A DNA stretch of 64,000 nucleotides from contig NZ_FXTS01000002.1 of NCBI RefSeq assembly GCF_900182785.1, positions 539,997 through 603,996 of the forward strand. Reading direction: 5' to 3'. Below are positions 60,704-64,000 of the stretch, piece after piece (position 1 is the stretch's first letter; each line of letters opens with the position of its first letter). The notes below the pieces were generated by a model. That model saw only the letters and a list, made by a program, of their open reading frames with translations. It had not been told where the DNA came from and made no database searches. The stretch is from Oceanospirillum linum. Its GTDB lineage: Bacteria > Pseudomonadota > Gammaproteobacteria > Pseudomonadales > Halomonadaceae. Both the position numbers and the translations under genes were made by a program.

Positions 60704-62152
60704 GTGGTTAAACGCTATCTGAAAAGCGCCGGAAAACAGCTCGGCAGTAAAATCGGCAAACAGCTGGGTAAAAAGGTCGGCCAAAAACTGATCCGGCAGG
60801 CTGAAAACCTGAACCTGCAAAAGCGCCACCGCATGGGCGTGACCGGTTTTTCCCGTGCCGGTAAAACCGTGCTGATCACCCAAATGACCCACAGTCTGCT
60901 TCGGGTGGATGAGCCTCTGCCGGAAGGTGTCAGCCGACACCCACTGTCCGGTTTAGATCTGTTTGATGCCGGGCTGCTTAAACCGGCACGGTTAAAAGAG
61001 GATCAGCTGGCCCGACGCAGCCAGTTTGATTTCTTTCGCCACCGGGACAGTCTGATGGGGCAGGGCCGTTGGCCGGAACCCACCCGGGACCTGACCTGGC
61101 TGGAGCTTGAGATTAAGCGTCCGCAAAAGCCACAAGCCCTTCAACAGCTTGTCTCTGCCGATAACCTGCAACTGGAGATTATGGATTACCCCGGAGAGTG
61201 GCTGGCCGATCTGGCGCTACCGGAGCAATCCTTCCGTCAGTGGTCGGAATCCGCCTGGGAACTGGCCCAACAGCCTCACCGGCGCAAACTCAGTGAGCCC
61301 TTCTGCCAGCTGATATCGGAAGCCGCTGAACAGCAACAGGTGAGCGACGCCCTGGAACGCAAACTGGCGGACGCCTGGAAAGACTACCTGACGGCCGCCC
61401 GTGCCGAGGGCTATGTGCTCAATCAGCCCAGTCGCGTACTGGTGCCGGGGCAGATGCAAAACTACGCCATGCTCGGTTTTTTTCCGGTCCCGGATCATCT
61501 GCAGCTGCCCAAACTACAGAACAGCATGGCACGCCTGTTCGACGCCTACAAACAGGAGATCGAAAGCTATCTTGGGCGTCATTTCCGCCATCTCGACAGC
61601 CAGATCATTCTGGTGGATCTGCTAACGGCGCTGGAACAAGGGGAAGCCGCCCTGAACGAACTTCAGCAGGCGATGCAGGCCGCTTTGCGCTTTTTCCGTT
61701 ACGGCAACCAAAAGGGCATGTTCCAGTGGCTGAATCGCAAAATAGGCCGGGTTGTCTTTGCCGCCACCAAAGCGGATCAGCTGGTTTTATCTGAACGTAT
61801 CCGGCTGGAGAAACTGCTCGGTGCGCTGCTGAATGAGATCGATCCCGGCAACGATGTCCGGGCACGGGCGGATGTTCGCTATCGGGCCATCGCCGCCCTG
61901 GAGACCACGCGCAGTCTGGTGGATGACCACGGGCAGGAGTACCTGCTGGGTCGTGAGACCGATGGCCGCCAGCAGCCTTATTACTCCGGTCGTGTACCGG
62001 AAGCCCTGCCCATCGACTGGCAGACCCTGCCGGAACAGCTACAGCTTAAACGCTGGTCACCCCCTGTTCGCATCGCCAATGTTAATCAGTTACTGCCCGC
62101 CTATCAGCTGGGGCGTGTGCTGAATGATCTGCTGAAGGATGATCTGTCATGA
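60704..62152 (+). CDS. ycjX: YcjX-family P-loop ATPase/GTPase
   Basis: 482 residues. A basic N-terminus is followed by a P-loop GFSRAGKTVLIT and conserved blocks TWLELEIKRPQ, MDYPGEWLADLALPEQSF, VLVPGQM and VFAATKADQLV. In E. coli ycjX and ycjF belong to the phage-shock (Psp) regulon; here no psp genes are visible upstream. The GTG at 60704 has AAGGAG seven bases before it. ycjF overlaps its stop by four bases. Confidence 0.92.
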   Translation: MVKRYLKSAGKQLGSKIGKQLGKKVGQKLIRQAENLNLQKRHRMGVTGFSRAGKTVLITQMTHSLLRVDEPLPEGVSRHPLSGLDLFDAGLLKPARLKEDQLARRSQFDFFRHRDSLMGQGRWPEPTRDLTWLELEIKRPQKPQALQQLVSADNLQLEIMDYPGEWLADLALPEQSFRQWSESAWELAQQPHRRKLSEPFCQLISEAAEQQQVSDALERKLADAWKDYLTAARAEGYVLNQPSRVLVPGQMQNYAMLGFFPVPDHLQLPKLQNSMARLFDAYKQEIESYLGRHFRHLDSQIILVDLLTALEQGEAALNELQQAMQAALRFFRYGNQKGMFQWLNRKIGRVVFAATKADQLVLSERIRLEKLLGALLNEIDPGNDVRARADVRYRAIAALETTRSLVDDHGQEYLLGRETDGRQQPYYSGRVPEALPIDWQTLPEQLQLKRWSPPVRIANVNQLLPAYQLGRVLNDLLKDDLS

Positions 62153-63186
62153 GTCAGAAACCCGGATATATCGAACCTGCCACCTCCGCAAAAAACACTG
62201 AGGCCGCCGACGGAACGGCTGGCGAAGCAGACCGTAACGGGGCAATCCAAACCGGGCAGGAAACCGCCCGTAACCCCGGTTACGCACCGGAAGCTGCCAC
62301 AGAGAGCCTGAAAGATCAGCCTGCGGATGCGATCAACAGCCATAAAGAGGGGCTTCAGCCAGAAAGGGGCGTAGGCCCAGAGATACAAGCTGGCAACTCT
62401 CTGATTCAAGGGGGCGGTGGCATCGGTAAAAGTGTGATCGCCGTTGTGGCTGTTCTGCTTCTGCTGATACTGACCAACGAGCTGGTCGCCCTCTGGCAGA
62501 GCCATTGGCTGCTGGGGGCGTTTGGGAGTGGCGTGCTGGCGGTTGTGGTGCTGGGCGTGGTCAACGTCTGGCGGCAGGAGCGCCGCTCCACAGCAGAGAT
62601 TAAACGGTTGAAATGTGAACAGGATGAGGTTCAGCAAGCCATTAAACGCCAGGATCTTACCGCTTTAAAAGCCGCCTTAACCCCCTGGCTGGAACGACAG
62701 AGCAAAGCGGCACCCCAGCTGATTCAGCGATTTAAAGACGCCGCAGCAGAACGCACCACCGCCCAAGAGTACTGGCAGCTGTATCAGCTGATGGTTTTGA
62801 GAGAGCTGGATCAGCAAGCCCAAAAGATCATCCGCCATTACACCCTGACCACAGGCACCGCCGTAATGGTGATTCCCCATGCGGGGCTCGACACCTTAGT
62901 GGTGCTCTGGCGCTCCCGTACCATGACCCGGGAGATAGCCGCCGTTTACGGCCTGGCAACCACCAGCCTAAGCGCCATCCGCTTATTCCGGCAGGCGCTG
63001 GTCACCGTGATGGTGGTTGCCGGAGTGGAGGCACTGGCTCAGGAAAAACTCCTCAGCGAAGGCAGCGACGAACTAATGAACCGCATCCTCGGCGGCGTCT
63101 CCCAATCCCTGATCACCGCCCGCAGAACCTACAAACTGGGCCGCATGATACAATTGGCCTGCAGGCTGTATGGCATAGACCGTTAA
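62149..63186 (+). CDS. ycjF: YcjF-family (TIGR01620/DUF697) membrane protein
   Basis: 345 residues. A low-complexity hydrophilic N-terminus of about 95 residues precedes two membrane helices (SVIAVVAVLLLLILTNELVA and LGAFGSGVLAVVVLGVVNVW). The C-terminal DUF697 part contains LQRFKDAAA-like helices, MVIPHAGLDTLVVLWRSRTM and RTYKLGRMIQLACRLY. It pairs with YcjX in many gammaproteobacteria, where both respond to membrane stress. Confidence 0.9.
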   Translation: MSQKPGYIEPATSAKNTEAADGTAGEADRNGAIQTGQETARNPGYAPEAATESLKDQPADAINSHKEGLQPERGVGPEIQAGNSLIQGGGGIGKSVIAVVAVLLLLILTNELVALWQSHWLLGAFGSGVLAVVVLGVVNVWRQERRSTAEIKRLKCEQDEVQQAIKRQDLTALKAALTPWLERQSKAAPQLIQRFKDAAAERTTAQEYWQLYQLMVLRELDQQAQKIIRHYTLTTGTAVMVIPHAGLDTLVVLWRSRTMTREIAAVYGLATTSLSAIRLFRQALVTVMVVAGVEALAQEKLLSEGSDELMNRILGGVSQSLITARRTYKLGRMIQLACRLYGIDR

Positions 63187-63210
63187 CGCCGGATTGAATA
63201 CAAAACGTAG

Positions 63211-63266
63211 GCGCCTTCCGACATTGGCCTTCCGACATTGGCCGCCCGACATTTGCCTCCGATGTT
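63211..63266. repeat. Tandem 14-16 bp units beside the REP element
   Basis: GCGCCTTCCGACATTG, GCCTTCCGACATTG, GCCGCCCGACATTT and GCCTCCGATG follow one another. They carry the CCTTCCGAC core of the neighbouring REP hairpins in the opposite orientation, each copy more diverged than the last. Confidence 0.7.
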
Positions 63267-63284
63267 CGAACCCGGTGTTTTCGT

Positions 63285-63316
63285 GTCGGAAGGCGCGCTC
63301 ACGGCGCTTTTCCGAC
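63285..63316. repeat. REP hairpin 1
   Basis: GTCGGAAGGCGC pairs with GCGCTTTTCCGAC around a short loop. The same sequence occurs on the other side of the transposase gene (63882-63909). Confidence 0.75.
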
Positions 63317-63322
63317 CTGCGT

Positions 63323-63805
63323 TCATTTCGCATTCTTTTGATGACGTAACCATCGATGATAGCTGGAATACGGCCAGTCTTTAAGATCAGTCACAAGGCC
63401 ATGCTTAATCGGATTCAGATGAACGTAGTCAATGTGGCGATTAAAATCATCAGCATCACGAATAGTGTGCTCCCAAAAACGACGTTGCCAGATACCTCGC
63501 TCACCCTTACGCAAGCGCACGTCAGAGCGGGGTTCCTGATTCGACAGGCTTTTTGAAAAACGTTTCTTTATCTCGCACCAACGGGAAGAGTAATCGGAAT
63601 CACCCTCAGGTAGCGTCCAAACCGCATGCATGTGATCCGGCATCACCACCCAGGCATCAATCTGAAAGGGGTACCTCTTCTTAACCCAGCGCACCGATGA
63701 CCGCAGCAGATCGATATGATCCACCAGCAGAGTTTTGTCCCGTTGCAGAAGATTAACCGTGAAAAAATAACAGCCGCCTTCAACATAATAACGCCGATAT
63801 TGCAT
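63323..63805 (-). CDS. REP-associated tyrosine transposase (RAYT)
   Basis: 160 residues of the Y1/IS200-like HUH nuclease family. The start (MQYRRYYVEGGCYFFTVNLL), the HUH motif MPDHMHAVW, the RRFWEHTIRDADDF segment and the catalytic-tyrosine region DYVHLNPIKHG are all intact. RAYTs act on REP hairpins, and REP copies flank the gene. The start at 63805 has AAGGAGG upstream; six codons before it are unlikely to be translated. It is probably a domesticated or slowly mobile element. Confidence 0.92.
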   Translation of the reverse strand: MQYRRYYVEGGCYFFTVNLLQRDKTLLVDHIDLLRSSVRWVKKRYPFQIDAWVVMPDHMHAVWTLPEGDSDYSSRWCEIKKRFSKSLSNQEPRSDVRLRKGERGIWQRRFWEHTIRDADDFNRHIDYVHLNPIKHGLVTDLKDWPYSSYHRWLRHQKNAK

Positions 63806-63881
63806 AACACCTCCTTGTTGCAAAATACATAATCAAAACGCCGGAACATACCGGATTATGGGGATAAGCGATGGTGACAAT

Positions 63882-63909
63882 GTCGGAAGGCGCCTCCGGC
63901 TTTTCCGAC
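63882..63909. repeat. REP hairpin 2
   Basis: GTCGGAAGGCGCCTCCGG is followed by CTTTTCCGAC; it has the same orientation and core as REP hairpin 1. Confidence 0.75.
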
Positions 63910-64000
63910 CTTGTATCTCTCCTGGAACTGAGGTTAGCTACCTCTGTTCCGATGAGTCTGGTGATGTTGATTCCGACCTTAGCACTTGATGCTGTCTTGT

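Noticed and set aside
62104..62637. 177-codon frame antisense to ycjF
   Set aside because: Shadow of the real gene; the ycjX-ycjF overlap and motifs fix the coding strand.

Overview
The window reads as chromosome of a marine-type gammaproteobacterium. RecBCD, SbcCD, YcjX/YcjF, a HopJ-family protein, tetrathionate-forming thiosulfate dehydrogenase TsdA with TsdB, and an Aer-like receptor together suggest an Oceanospirillales-like lineage. That placement is inferred from gene content, since no rRNA or marker phylogeny is available here.

Layout. 1-4.8 kb: a radical SAM protein cut by the left edge, a YkgJ-like Fe-S/Cys cluster protein, a parvulin, the tsdB-tsdA thiosulfate oxidation pair and a HopJ-family gene. 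5.2-10.1 kb: a PAS-GGDEF-EAL protein, an Aer-type chemoreceptor, a cytochrome c lipoprotein and a DUF2947-like protein. 10.1-15.3 kb: sbcD-sbcC. 15.4-23.6 kb: a C39-like lipoprotein that appears to lack its catalytic His, an RND efflux pair, a small secreted protein, a glycerate kinase and a solute-binding protein. 23.7-28.7 kb: a two-gene signalling operon in which the response regulator carries degenerate GGDEF and EAL domains. 28.9-29.6 kb: a frameshifted peroxiredoxin and tRNA-Val(GAC).

29.6-34.9 kb is an accessory island beside the tRNA. It holds a MntA/HepT toxin-antitoxin pair, a lambda-type portal remnant, an orphan HicB, a Bro-N antirepressor fragment, an AT-rich gene with a HEPN-like RX4H motif, a run of short hairpins, a candidate C4-like antisense RNA, a truncated Rha-like antirepressor and a 43-residue membrane protein not predicted by length-based ORF calling.

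34.9-40.6 kb: a LuxR-type response regulator, a 7TM sensor kinase and a solute-binding protein, overlapping and divergent from a nitrilase-family hydrolase and an APC permease. 41.2-47.4 kb: a GntR/UTRA regulator divergent from an ABC importer with a cytoplasmic phosphatase-superfamily enzyme and a HAD phosphatase. Two near-palindromic operators and a Pho-box-like repeat suggest a phosphorus-ester or phosphonate scavenging operon. 47.7-57.4 kb: recC-recB-recD with ATGA overlaps; recD carries an in-frame 24-bp tandem repeat. 57.5-63.2 kb: gamma-glutamyltransferase, polysaccharide deacetylase, ycjX-ycjF. 63.2-64 kb: a REP-associated tyrosine transposase flanked by REP hairpins.

Two genes (peroxiredoxin, first ABC permease) are each broken by a single-base change inside a homopolymer, so sequencing error must be weighed against real inactivation.
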